Shown piece after piece: positions 1-5,204 of a DNA stretch of 5,204 nt; position 1 is the first letter of the stretch; every line of letters begins with the position of its first letter. A model generated the notes under the pieces. That model had not been told where the DNA came from, did no database searches, and was given only the letters and a program-made list of their open reading frames with translations. The translations under genes were made by a program, and so were the position numbers. Source of the stretch: Bacteroidota bacterium. Lineage in GTDB: Bacteria; Bacteroidota; Ignavibacteria; Kapaibacteriales; Kapaibacteriaceae. Location: positions 1 through 5,204 of the forward strand of contig DNLG01000003.1 of assembly GCA_003488525.1 (NCBI GenBank). Reading direction: 5' to 3'.

Positions 1-329
1 GACACCCATTGGTACAGGGCGCGGCGCACGGGAGGGGGCACGAGGCGGATAAGCAGTGAGGCTACTCTGTGGATGCCGCCAAGGCGGGCAAAGAGATAGA
101 TAATGGCTCGATCTTCAATGAGTAGTTCTCTGAGGTGCGTCAGGACGTAGACTGTATCGGGTGGACCCATGATGCCATGAGCTTGCAGAAGCGCAGCACC
201 TTCGTCGGACTGGAAGGAGAGGTACTGAAACTGACCTCGGGTGTCGAACCGATGGAGGTAGCGCACGACGATGTCGCAGAGGTTGCAGACGCCGTCAAAG
301 ATCACCGTGATCGATGCACCGGCCGGCAT
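1..329 (-). CDS. DCC-family (DUF393) thioredoxin-like protein, N-terminal part
   Basis: This reading frame is open from an ATG at 329 to the left edge, giving 109 codons with the C-terminus missing. Residues 11-18 read FDGVCNLC, the D-G-x-C-x-x-C signature that names the DCC family of predicted thiol-disulfide oxidoreductases (YuxK-like). Cys15 and Cys18 would be the redox pair of a thioredoxin-like fold. Further family features follow: a Phe/Gln-rich stretch (FQYLSFQSDEG, about 37-47), a hydrophobic TVYVL strand, a LGGIHRVASLLIRLVPPPVR segment, and ALYQWV just before the edge. There is no signal peptide, so the protein is probably cytoplasmic or peripherally membrane-associated. Its substrate is unknown, as for most of the family. 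The start lies 1 nt after the TGA of the methyltransferase gene with no clear Shine-Dalgarno sequence, so it is probably translationally coupled. The family assignment is firm; the function is not. Confidence 0.88.
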   Translation of the reverse strand, partial: MPAGASITVIFDGVCNLCDIVVRYLHRFDTRGQFQYLSFQSDEGAALLQAHGIMGPPDTVYVLTHLRELLIEDRAIIYLFARLGGIHRVASLLIRLVPPPVRRALYQWV

Positions 330-330
330 A

Positions 331-1398
331 TCAGGCTATACGGGTAAGGTGTGCCACGTAGAAACCGTCGCCACCGTCGTCGCCGGGAAGGGTGGTCCAT
401 TGGCGCTCGAGGACGAAGCCGGCGCCCGGGATCGATGCAAGGAAGGAGGCGATCTGATGAGCCCCCTCTTCAGGCAGAATGCTGCAGACGGCGTACACGA
501 CACGTCCGCCGATTTTGGCGACCTTTGCGCCGTGGCGAAGCAACTGCAGCTGCAGGGCAAGGAGCTCCGCAAAGCCCTCCTCGGTGCGGTGATACAGAAT
601 GTCGGGGTTGCGCCGAACCACGCCCGTGCCGGTGCATGGGGCGTCGATGAAGACTCCGTCGGCAGTTTCGAAGAGTCGCTTGATAACCTTCGTTGATGTT
701 GCCAGGCGCGTCTCGATAATGTCGACACCGGCGCGTGTGGATCGGTGCCGCAGCGCCTGGAGTTTCGATGCCACCACATCGACGGCGATGATGCGCCCCT
801 TGTTCATCATCGATGCCGCGAACAGTAGAGTCTTACCTCCCGAACCAGCGCAGGAATCAACAATGCGTTCGCCGGCCGCAGCCTTCAGTTCCTGTCCGGC
901 GCGCACGGATGTGATGTCCTGCTGTTCGAACCAGCCTGCTGCAAAGGCCTCCGTTGCGAACAGTCCGAACGGACGATCAATGCGAAGCATTCCGTCGCTA
1001 ACCGGGTGCGGTGCATGTTGGTGAAGGGCCGTGCGGCAGGCATCGAGCGTGCTGCGAAGGGTGTTTACGCGGACAAAAACCGGAGCATCTGACAGCATGC
1101 GGGCCAGAACTTCATCGCGGCGTTCACCATACGCCAGGCCGACGCGCTCGCGCAGCCATTCCGGGAAGGCGGCACGGTGAGGATCGACAACCCCGTCGAG
1201 CTCACCCTCGAGGGCAGCTTCGATGTTGTCGTAGCGAACCGCCTGGAAGATCACGCGACGCAGCTCCGAGGCGAGTTCTTCCGATGGTGAAACATCGCGG
1301 AAAAGACGTTCGATGGAAGAGGTCAGGTGTCGACCCTGTGCGAGCGTATCATAAACGCAGTCGCGCACGGCGCCATGCAGAGCAGCGGGTAGGGGCAT
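331..1398 (-). CDS. RsmB/NOP-family rRNA (cytosine-C5)-methyltransferase
   Basis: This 355-residue protein is predicted to transfer a methyl group from S-adenosylmethionine to C5 of a cytosine in rRNA. E. coli RsmB (429 aa) does this at m5C967 of 16S rRNA. Residues 1 to about 100 are helical and resemble a shortened NusB-like RNA-binding domain. VFVRVNTLRS (107-116) is the typical entry to the catalytic part. Motif I is DSCAGSGGKTL (181-191), followed by the motif II acidic residue in AVDV (205-208). Motif IV is IDAPCTGTG (251-259) with Cys255, and motif VI is YAVCSILPEE (302-311) with the presumed nucleophile Cys305. DGFYVAHL (344-351) is the usual C-terminal signature. Motif I has AGSGGK where many family members have AAPGGK. 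The ATG lies 4 nt after the Rieske stop with no obvious Shine-Dalgarno sequence. It is cytoplasmic housekeeping at the distal end of the operon. The family is near certain; the exact target base is inferred, so no gene symbol is given. Confidence 0.92.
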   Translation of the reverse strand: MPLPAALHGAVRDCVYDTLAQGRHLTSSIERLFRDVSPSEELASELRRVIFQAVRYDNIEAALEGELDGVVDPHRAAFPEWLRERVGLAYGERRDEVLARMLSDAPVFVRVNTLRSTLDACRTALHQHAPHPVSDGMLRIDRPFGLFATEAFAAGWFEQQDITSVRAGQELKAAAGERIVDSCAGSGGKTLLFAASMMNKGRIIAVDVVASKLQALRHRSTRAGVDIIETRLATSTKVIKRLFETADGVFIDAPCTGTGVVRRNPDILYHRTEEGFAELLALQLQLLRHGAKVAKIGGRVVYAVCSILPEEGAHQIASFLASIPGAGFVLERQWTTLPGDDGGDGFYVAHLTRIA

Positions 1399-1402
1399 TG
1401 CG

Positions 1403-1879
1403 TCAGGTTGTGATCGTCAGAACATTCGACTGAGCATCGAACGTCGCAGTGAATCTCTTCAGGTTTGTTGCTGAACCGCTCAGAGGCTGTCGGGTAACCG
1501 AGCCATCCGTTCGCGAGAACTCAGCACGATGGCAGGGGCAGACGCAGTTGCCCTGCGGCGATGCCGGCAGATCCACCGGGCAGCCCTGGTGCGTGCACGT
1601 CGAACTGAAGACAGCGAAGGTAGAGTCGGCGATCCTCGAGATGAAAACGGGTTCGTTGGCATTCAGCCCCGTCACTGCCTGAAGCGTTATCCCGCCGATG
1701 GCGGCCAGTTCGGGGAGTTTCGAGATGTCGACCGTGAATGTCTGCCCGGTCGGTGTTGTCGGGTTCGACTCATCCTGCTCGCATCCGGTAACGATACCGG
1801 CGATGACCGGTGCTGAAAGGACGAGGCCGACCGATGAGGTGGCGCGACGTAAAAAGTCTCGACGTGACTGCGTTGACAT
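1403..1879 (-). CDS. Tat-exported Rieske [2Fe-2S] protein, probable lipoprotein
   Basis: This is a 158-residue protein. Residues 5-11 (SRRDFLR) form a twin-arginine motif, followed by a hydrophobic stretch (about 14-31). That stretch ends in VTGC, a plausible lipobox with Cys33 as the lipidated residue. The Rieske domain fills about 47-158. Box 1 is CTHQGC (95-100) and box 2 is CPCH (114-117). Cys95, His97, Cys114 and His117 would bind the 2Fe-2S cluster, and Cys100 and Cys116 would form the usual disulfide. Tat export fits a cofactor folded in the cytoplasm, so the mature protein should sit at the membrane facing the periplasm and carry one electron. The start at 1879 is preceded by GAGGAG with 9-nt spacing and places the Tat motif at the N-terminus. 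A longer frame from 1978 would bury the signal and overlap the upstream gene. No cytochrome b gene is adjacent, so a bc-complex role is unproven. Confidence 0.93.
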   Translation of the reverse strand: MSTQSRRDFLRRATSSVGLVLSAPVIAGIVTGCEQDESNPTTPTGQTFTVDISKLPELAAIGGITLQAVTGLNANEPVFISRIADSTFAVFSSTCTHQGCPVDLPASPQGNCVCPCHRAEFSRTDGSVTRQPLSGSATNLKRFTATFDAQSNVLTITT

Positions 1880-1888
1880 GTCAGGGGG

Positions 1889-1894
1889 CTCCTC
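1889..1894 (-). promoter_or_regulatory. Ribosome binding site of the Rieske gene
   Basis: GAGGAG on the minus strand lies 9 nt before the ATG at 1879, in the 23-nt gap after the small membrane protein gene. It decides the start in favour of 1879 over the longer frame beginning at 1978. Confidence 0.8.
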
Positions 1895-1902
1895 AGATGT
1901 TG

Positions 1903-2199
1903 TTAGGATGACTTCCGCATACGAACCACACCAAGGATGATCAAGGTTCCGCACACACCAAGAACGAACGCATAGCACCGTGGGAAGTCGGCAACGGTGC
2001 TGTTAAGCGGAAGCAGGCCAAACTTGAATGCCGGCACGTACTCGGTCGTGCGCGTGATGGTGCCGAAGAGCTCGTCTTTGACCTCCTTGACGATCTCTTC
2101 GCGGTCCTTTGAGAAGACCTGATGTCCGTCCTGGTGCCATGCATAGCCCCCTACCAGAATACCAACGATTCCGAGGATGATGAGCAGGCGATTGAGCAT
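1903..2199 (-). CDS. Small protein with two membrane segments, unknown function
   Basis: I do not recognise a family for this 98-residue protein. It has a hydrophobic segment at about 4-20 and another at about 75-93, and it ends in a basic tail (RMRKSS). Between them lies a polar loop of about 55 residues. This loop contains His22 and His26, a charged stretch (SKDREEIVKEVKDEL, 30-44) likely to be helical, and a Thr/Arg-Thr-Thr-Glu segment leading to VPAFKFGLLP (55-64). By the positive-inside rule both termini should be cytoplasmic and the loop periplasmic. The ATG has GGAG 5 nt upstream and follows the heme-barrel gene by 21 nt; the Rieske gene follows after 23 nt. This position suggests a membrane partner or anchor of the neighbouring redox proteins, which is inference only. 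It has no heme motif, and its single Cys pair (75 and 83) lies within or near the second membrane segment. Confidence 0.8.
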   Translation of the reverse strand: MLNRLLIILGIVGILVGGYAWHQDGHQVFSKDREEIVKEVKDELFGTITRTTEYVPAFKFGLLPLNSTVADFPRCYAFVLGVCGTLIILGVVRMRKSS

Positions 2200-2204
2200 G
2201 TCGA

Positions 2205-2208
2205 CTCC
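2205..2208 (-). promoter_or_regulatory. Ribosome binding site of the small membrane protein gene
   Basis: GGAG on the minus strand lies 5 nt before the ATG at 2199, inside the 21-nt gap after the heme-barrel gene. It supports this short ORF as a real gene. Confidence 0.65.
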
Positions 2209-2220
2209 GTGTAGCAGGTG

Positions 2221-3411
2221 TCAGTAGAAAATGTGCAATTGGAAGTTCCAGCGCGACGAATAGCCATCCCTCCACGTGTCGAGCACGCGATACTCGGGTC
2301 GAAACTCCACGTAGGGCAGAAGAAAGATCTGCGCGCCGACAATGGCCGTGTTGGTCTGGACTGTACCACTGGCATTTGCCTGATCCGTCCAGTAGCGCTC
2401 GGCTCGAATGTACGGGAACGCCCACGTCGTCGCCTGATACATGAGCTCGGCTGACCAGTTCTCGGTCTCGATCACATCATCAAGGTCCATCCCGGTACGG
2501 TCGATCAACAGCGACAGGTGATCACTCAGTCCAATGCCGGCAAAGGCGCTGGTGAGCATGAAACTGCCATTGCGAAGAATCGACCCGCCGAACCACATGT
2601 TGAGGTTGCCATCAAATGCACGCGGCCAGACGACGGCGCGTGCCGTGATCGTGGGCTGATTGCCGCTGATGGGAGAATAACTCTGTGTGGCTCCGTCACT
2701 AATGCGAACCTGCGATAGACCTTCGGAGCCGAAGACGCCGGTCTGCACGGTGAGCCACTTCAGCCCCTCATAGGTGATCTCTGCGCCATACTCCGACCAG
2801 TCAGGAGCCACGAGCGTCTGCCGCGTCGTTGACGTCATGAAGCTGTATGCGCCCATCGTATGGTCATCATAGCGCATGCCGATGGACGGACGAAAAAGAC
2901 CGGCACGCAGCTGGGGGAGACTCAGCGAGGGGGCGATGATCACGGAGGCCGACCCCATGCGCTGTCCGGCATAGACAATACGCTGGTCGCTGTTCGGACC
3001 CTGCCGCAATGCTGCAAGGTTGAACATGCCTTCGATGGTGACAGCTTTGATCGGCGTGAGTGCGGCATACAGTGACGCCTGCATCGGAAACGTGGCGCGC
3101 TTGGAGTCCGGACTCGTGAACGCGCGTGTGCTCTGCACTCGGGCATCCATACCAAGCGTCAGCATTCCGTCGAAGAACGTGTTCTCCTTGTCGATGGCAT
3201 ACATCGGTGCAAGGAATGACGAGTCGCGACTGATGAGCCCAACGTCATACCAGCTATACCAGCCCAGGTCGTTGCGGACACCGCCACCCGACGGTGCGAC
3301 GTGGCAGTTGGAGCAGCGGTTGCCGGATATGGCTGAAAACTGAGGGATCGCCACAGCAGTAGCCGTGGCGATCCCCATGATGATCGAGATGAGCAGTGCT
3401 TGCATGCGCAC
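2221..3411 (-). CDS. Monoheme cytochrome-beta-barrel fusion, probable outer-membrane protein (Cyc2-like architecture)
   Basis: This 396-residue protein starts with a Sec signal peptide (about 1-21, likely cleaved after AVA). A single c-type heme motif, CSNCH (33-37), follows, then a Gly-rich GGGVRNDLG stretch (42-50). The remaining 340 or so residues have alternating polar and hydrophobic strands rich in Tyr, Trp and Phe, separated by short turns and longer polar loops, and the chain ends in QLHIFY. A C-terminal aromatic residue after such a strand is typical of outer-membrane beta-barrels. One N-terminal heme joined to a porin is the architecture of Cyc2-type outer-membrane cytochromes, some of which oxidise Fe(II). 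I infer a similar layout from architecture, not from a recognised sequence match. The gene lies 7 nt after the paired-domain lipoprotein gene. The start is either GTG at 3411 (AGGA 5 nt upstream, adds Arg2 to the signal) or ATG at 3405 (AGGA 11 nt upstream). GTG is preferred, though not decisively. Confidence 0.82.
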   Translation of the reverse strand: MRMQALLISIIMGIATATAVAIPQFSAISGNRCSNCHVAPSGGGVRNDLGWYSWYDVGLISRDSSFLAPMYAIDKENTFFDGMLTLGMDARVQSTRAFTSPDSKRATFPMQASLYAALTPIKAVTIEGMFNLAALRQGPNSDQRIVYAGQRMGSASVIIAPSLSLPQLRAGLFRPSIGMRYDDHTMGAYSFMTSTTRQTLVAPDWSEYGAEITYEGLKWLTVQTGVFGSEGLSQVRISDGATQSYSPISGNQPTITARAVVWPRAFDGNLNMWFGGSILRNGSFMLTSAFAGIGLSDHLSLLIDRTGMDLDDVIETENWSAELMYQATTWAFPYIRAERYWTDQANASGTVQTNTAIVGAQIFLLPYVEFRPEYRVLDTWRDGYSSRWNFQLHIFY

Positions 3412-3416
3412 TAGAA

Positions 3417-3420
3417 TCCT
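3417..3420 (-). promoter_or_regulatory. Ribosome binding site of the heme-barrel gene
   Basis: AGGA on the minus strand overlaps the TAG stop of the upstream lipoprotein gene (TAGGA). It lies 5 nt before GTG at 3411 and 11 nt before ATG at 3405, so spacing favours the GTG start. The overlap with the stop suggests that a ribosome finishing one gene can start the next. Confidence 0.5.
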
Positions 3421-4435
3421 ACTTCAGCTTAAAGGTTGCAAGGCACTTTTCGAAGATCGGCAGATAGACTGACTGCTCGGGCTTGAACCAGTTCATCGTC
3501 ACGCGCACCATTCGGTCGCCCTTGACCATGAAATATGCCCTTGACTGGATGTTGGCCGCAGGGTTGTAGGTGAAGTAGTAGGCCTTCACACCCGAGAGTG
3601 ACGTTGCCGTTGCGCTTCCGCCACCATACTTGCCCTTGTTTTGCTCGATGATCTTATCGAGGTTCTTCTGGTCCTTCGCATCGAACACGTCCACCTGAAT
3701 CGTACAGTCCAGGCGCGAGCCGGCGAAGCTCATCGAGGACAGACCCGAGGCCTGACCCTTTGTTCCCTGGAAGTTCTGTGGGATCTGGATCGTAAAGTCC
3801 GGAGCATTGTAATTGCGCAGAGTATCGGAAGGGGGCTCTGGGGCAGCCGGACCCGAAGGGGTAGGAGCAGCAACGACAGGACGCTGGGCAAGCTTCACGC
3901 TTGAGAGGACCTCGGCGAATTCCTTCTCGTATTCGCCGAAGGTGTTGCCAAAAGCAGCCAACGTAACGATCGTTACAACAGAGTCATTCTCCGCAAAGTA
4001 GATCTCCGAGCGATACTCTCCGTCTTCCTGGTCGAACTTGACGGCCAGCTTCTGTGCTGGCTTGCCACCGAGGGTTGCCACCGAGCGTTCGTAGCGATCG
4101 AGGTTATCTTCAAACTCCAGCTTGGAGCGCTTGACCAGAGAGTCGATCGTAGTGGCTGAGTCCAGCGGGAAGGCACGCAGCTCGATCTTCGCTCCGCCCT
4201 TGCCTTTACCGAAGGACAGGAAACGGGAGCTATGGGCCTTTGACGAGATTGCCAGAACAAGGTCGCCGCGACGCTGCTGCACGAACCAGTTCTTGGGCAC
4301 CTTGATCTCGAATTTGCGGATCTCGTCCTTGCGGAGTTCAAGACCCTCGATCGGCACCGGTGTGGCTTTGCGCGAGCAGCTTGCCAGGGTCATGACAAGG
4401 ACCATGGCGAGCGTGACGTAGCGAAGTGTGGACAT
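3419..4435 (-). CDS. Lipoprotein with two tandem PsbP/DcrB-like domains
   Basis: This is a 338-residue protein. A short signal peptide ends in the lipobox LASC, with Cys20 as the lipidated residue. Two related domains of about 130-140 residues follow (about 41-183 and 208-338), joined by a Pro/Ala-rich linker (185-203). They align to each other by eye: FEIKVPKNW with FTIQIPQNF, AKIELRAFPLDS with CTIQVDVFDAKD, a Lys-rich helix in each, SEIYFAEND with SRAYFMVKGD, and EFAEVLSSVKL with IFEKCLATFKL. This pattern of an opening strand ending in P-x-N-[WF], a closing helix and a final strand resembles PsbP/DcrB-type folds. The exact family is uncertain and no catalytic site is seen. It has no heme motif. 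The ATG at 4435 has GGAG 9 nt upstream and puts the signal at the N-terminus; a start at 4462 lacks a binding site. Being sandwiched between two cytochrome genes suggests an envelope assembly or docking role, which is inferred. Confidence 0.82.
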   Translation of the reverse strand: MSTLRYVTLAMVLVMTLASCSRKATPVPIEGLELRKDEIRKFEIKVPKNWFVQQRRGDLVLAISSKAHSSRFLSFGKGKGGAKIELRAFPLDSATTIDSLVKRSKLEFEDNLDRYERSVATLGGKPAQKLAVKFDQEDGEYRSEIYFAENDSVVTIVTLAAFGNTFGEYEKEFAEVLSSVKLAQRPVVAAPTPSGPAAPEPPSDTLRNYNAPDFTIQIPQNFQGTKGQASGLSSMSFAGSRLDCTIQVDVFDAKDQKNLDKIIEQNKGKYGGGSATATSLSGVKAYYFTYNPAANIQSRAYFMVKGDRMVRVTMNWFKPEQSVYLPIFEKCLATFKLK

Positions 4436-4444
4436 GTTGCGATT

Positions 4445-4448
4445 CTCC
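4445..4448 (-). promoter_or_regulatory. Ribosome binding site of the paired-domain lipoprotein gene
   Basis: GGAG on the minus strand lies 9 nt before the ATG at 4435. The alternative ATG at 4462 has no purine-rich site in the bases before it, so this element decides the start. Confidence 0.65.
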
Positions 4449-4467
4449 GTTGTGTTAATCATCGATT

Positions 4468-4872
4468 TCAGTTGTTAAGAGCCCCTTCCCGAACCCACTG
4501 CGTCATACCGCTGCGGTGGTTTGCCGAGACGCGTTCCTGCAGCAGTCCCCACGGATGAGAAAAGGTGCCATTGAGAACCTGGATAACGAGGCTTTCGTCC
4601 GGCTTGCCCGGCACGATAAGATTGCCGCGGTCGAACATCAGCGTCGAGTACGACGTCAGCCGAATGCCTGCAGCCGGATTGATATCAGCATGGCATCCGC
4701 CCACGCCGCATGAAAGGGCAATGAAGGGCAGGACATGTGCTCGGAAGCTCACGTTCGTATCAGGAAAGATGATGTCGGCCGGGTTGGTCACCACATTATC
4801 ACCGCAGGCGGCCAGGGCTATGCACGAGACGGCCATTGCGGCAACGATCAAGGGCGACCACAAGGGGCTCAT
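4468..4872 (-). CDS. Monoheme c-type cytochrome lipoprotein with a CX4CH site
   Basis: This is a 134-residue protein. The signal peptide ends in LAAC, with Cys23 as the lipidated residue. FRAHVLPFIALSCGVGGCH (43-61) matches the opening of the small cytochrome c domain common in Planctomycetes and Bacteroidota. The heme-binding pair is CGVGGCH (Cys55, Cys60, His61), a CX4CH variant of CXXCH like those in some cytochromes c3. Also typical are AAGIRLTSYSTLM (67-79), VPGKPDESLVIQVLNG (87-102) and the closing MTQWVREGA (123-131). Where the family usually has Met-Pro as the distal heme ligand, this protein has His106-Pro107. The ATG overlaps the PanB stop by one base (TGATG), and a strong AGGAGGAG lies 8 nt upstream. 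It probably shuttles electrons in the periplasm or at a membrane surface. Heme attachment is likely but not proven for this spacing. Confidence 0.85.
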   Translation of the reverse strand: MSPLWSPLIVAAMAVSCIALAACGDNVVTNPADIIFPDTNVSFRAHVLPFIALSCGVGGCHADINPAAGIRLTSYSTLMFDRGNLIVPGKPDESLVIQVLNGTFSHPWGLLQERVSANHRSGMTQWVREGALNN

Positions 4873-5204
4873 CAGTAGCTCTCCTCCTGAGTCGGGAAGG
4901 CTCGCCCCTTGACGTCTGAAACGAATGCCTGCACGGCCGATGTCATCACATCATGCAGCTCGGCGTATCGACGCACAAAGCGAGGGCGGAACTCGGTGGA
5001 CATGCCCATCATATCGGTCCACACCAGGATCTGTCCGTCGCAATCCGGTCCCGCTCCGATGCCGATCGTTGGAACGTCGACGAGTTTCGTGACCTCTGCG
5101 GCAAGCGAAGACGGAATCTTCTCGAGAACGATCGCGAAGGCTCCGGCCTGCTGCAGCGCCACAGCGTCGCGCTTGATGGCATCGGCCTCCGAAGGATCCA
5201 GGCC
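4872..5204 (-). CDS. panB: 3-methyl-2-oxobutanoate hydroxymethyltransferase (PanB), C-terminal part
   Basis: The frame is open at the right edge and supplies 110 residues up to the TGA at 4872-4874; the N-terminal half or more is outside the window. PanB adds a hydroxymethyl group from 5,10-methylenetetrahydrofolate to 3-methyl-2-oxobutanoate, making ketopantoate for pantothenate and coenzyme A in the cytoplasm. AGAFAIVLEKIP (fragment residues 20-31) contains the family's catalytic Glu (residue 28 here, Glu181 in E. coli). PTIGIGAGPDCDGQILVWTD and FRPRFVRRYA are near-invariant PanB stretches. The chain ends as expected for the family, in a FPTQEESY-type tail. The metal-binding Asp/Glu residues lie in the missing N-terminal part. 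The stop overlaps the start of the cytochrome gene by one base, so this housekeeping gene appears to lead, or sit within, the redox operon. Confidence 0.95.
   Translation of the reverse strand, partial: GLDPSEADAIKRDAVALQQAGAFAIVLEKIPSSLAAEVTKLVDVPTIGIGAGPDCDGQILVWTDMMGMSTEFRPRFVRRYAELHDVMTSAVQAFVSDVKGRAFPTQEESY
4881..4888 (-). promoter_or_regulatory. Strong ribosome binding site of the CX4CH cytochrome gene
   Basis: AGGAGGAG on the minus strand lies inside the end of panB, 8 nt before the ATG at 4872. It is the best Shine-Dalgarno match in the window, so the cytochrome is probably translated efficiently as well as coupled to panB. Confidence 0.8.

Noticed and set aside
271..1433. Several plus-strand open frames of about 100-141 codons (for example 271-696, 599-1024, 1011-1433)
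   Set aside because: They lie antisense to the methyltransferase, DCC and Rieske genes. Their translations are low-complexity or show no domain, and none has a convincing ribosome site or neighbour context.
1403..1879. Assignment of the Rieske protein as QcrA/PetA of a cytochrome bc complex
   Set aside because: The cluster motifs fit, but there is no cytochrome b or c1 gene beside it and the signal looks like that of a lipoprotein, so only the domain is called.
1880..1978. N-terminal extension of the Rieske frame to a start at 1978
   Set aside because: It would put 33 residues before the Tat motif, overlap the end of the small membrane protein gene, and ignore the GAGGAG site that serves the ATG at 1879.
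2003..2425. Minus-strand 140-codon frame overlapping the heme-barrel and small membrane protein genes
   Set aside because: It is a different frame of two well-supported genes, and its translation is rich in Arg, Ser and His with no signal or domain.
4436..4462. Start of the paired-domain lipoprotein at 4462
   Set aside because: No Shine-Dalgarno site precedes it, and it adds nine residues before a signal peptide that is complete from the ATG at 4435.
4436..4467. Possible terminator or promoter in the largest gap (32 nt)
   Set aside because: No inverted repeat with a T-run and no clear -35/-10 pair is visible; it holds only the ribosome site of the next gene.

Overview
The window is a fragment of a bacterial chromosome. 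Eight genes lie head to tail on the minus strand, and the plus strand carries no gene I can support. DNA composition is moderately GC-rich by eye. The RsmB-type methyltransferase has a CAGSGGKT motif I of the kind I associate with Bacteroidota/Chlorobi-group homologues. Together with a single-heme lipoprotein of the planctomycete/Bacteroidota cytochrome type, this suggests the FCB superphylum, possibly a Chlorobi-, Ignavibacteria- or Kapabacteria-like lineage. That placement is an inference with low to moderate confidence.

Layout in transcription order (right to left): the C-terminal 110 residues of PanB (4872-5204, running off the right edge); a monoheme c-type cytochrome lipoprotein with a CX4CH site (4468-4872); a lipoprotein with two copies of a PsbP/DcrB-like domain (3419-4435); a secreted protein with one CXXCH heme site followed by what looks like an outer-membrane beta-barrel (2221-3411); a 98-residue protein with two membrane segments (1903-2199); a Rieske [2Fe-2S] protein with a Tat signal and a lipobox (1403-1879); an RsmB/NOP-family rRNA cytosine-C5 methyltransferase (331-1398); and the N-terminal 109 residues of a DCC-family (DUF393) thioredoxin-like protein (1-329, running off the left edge).

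Junctions are very tight. In transcription order they are a 1-nt overlap (TGATG), then gaps of 32, 7, 21, 23, 4 and 1 nt. No internal terminator or promoter is visible, so the eight genes probably form one operon or part of one. No stretch of 300 bases lacks a gene.

The five central genes look like an envelope electron-transfer cassette. They comprise an outer-membrane heme-barrel fusion resembling the Cyc2 architecture, a heme lipoprotein, a Rieske lipoprotein on the periplasmic side, a paired-domain lipoprotein and a small membrane protein. The flanking genes are housekeeping: pantothenate synthesis on one side and rRNA methylation on the other. The electron donor and acceptor cannot be read from the sequence. 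No cytochrome b, quinol-oxidising subunit or terminal oxidase lies in the window.
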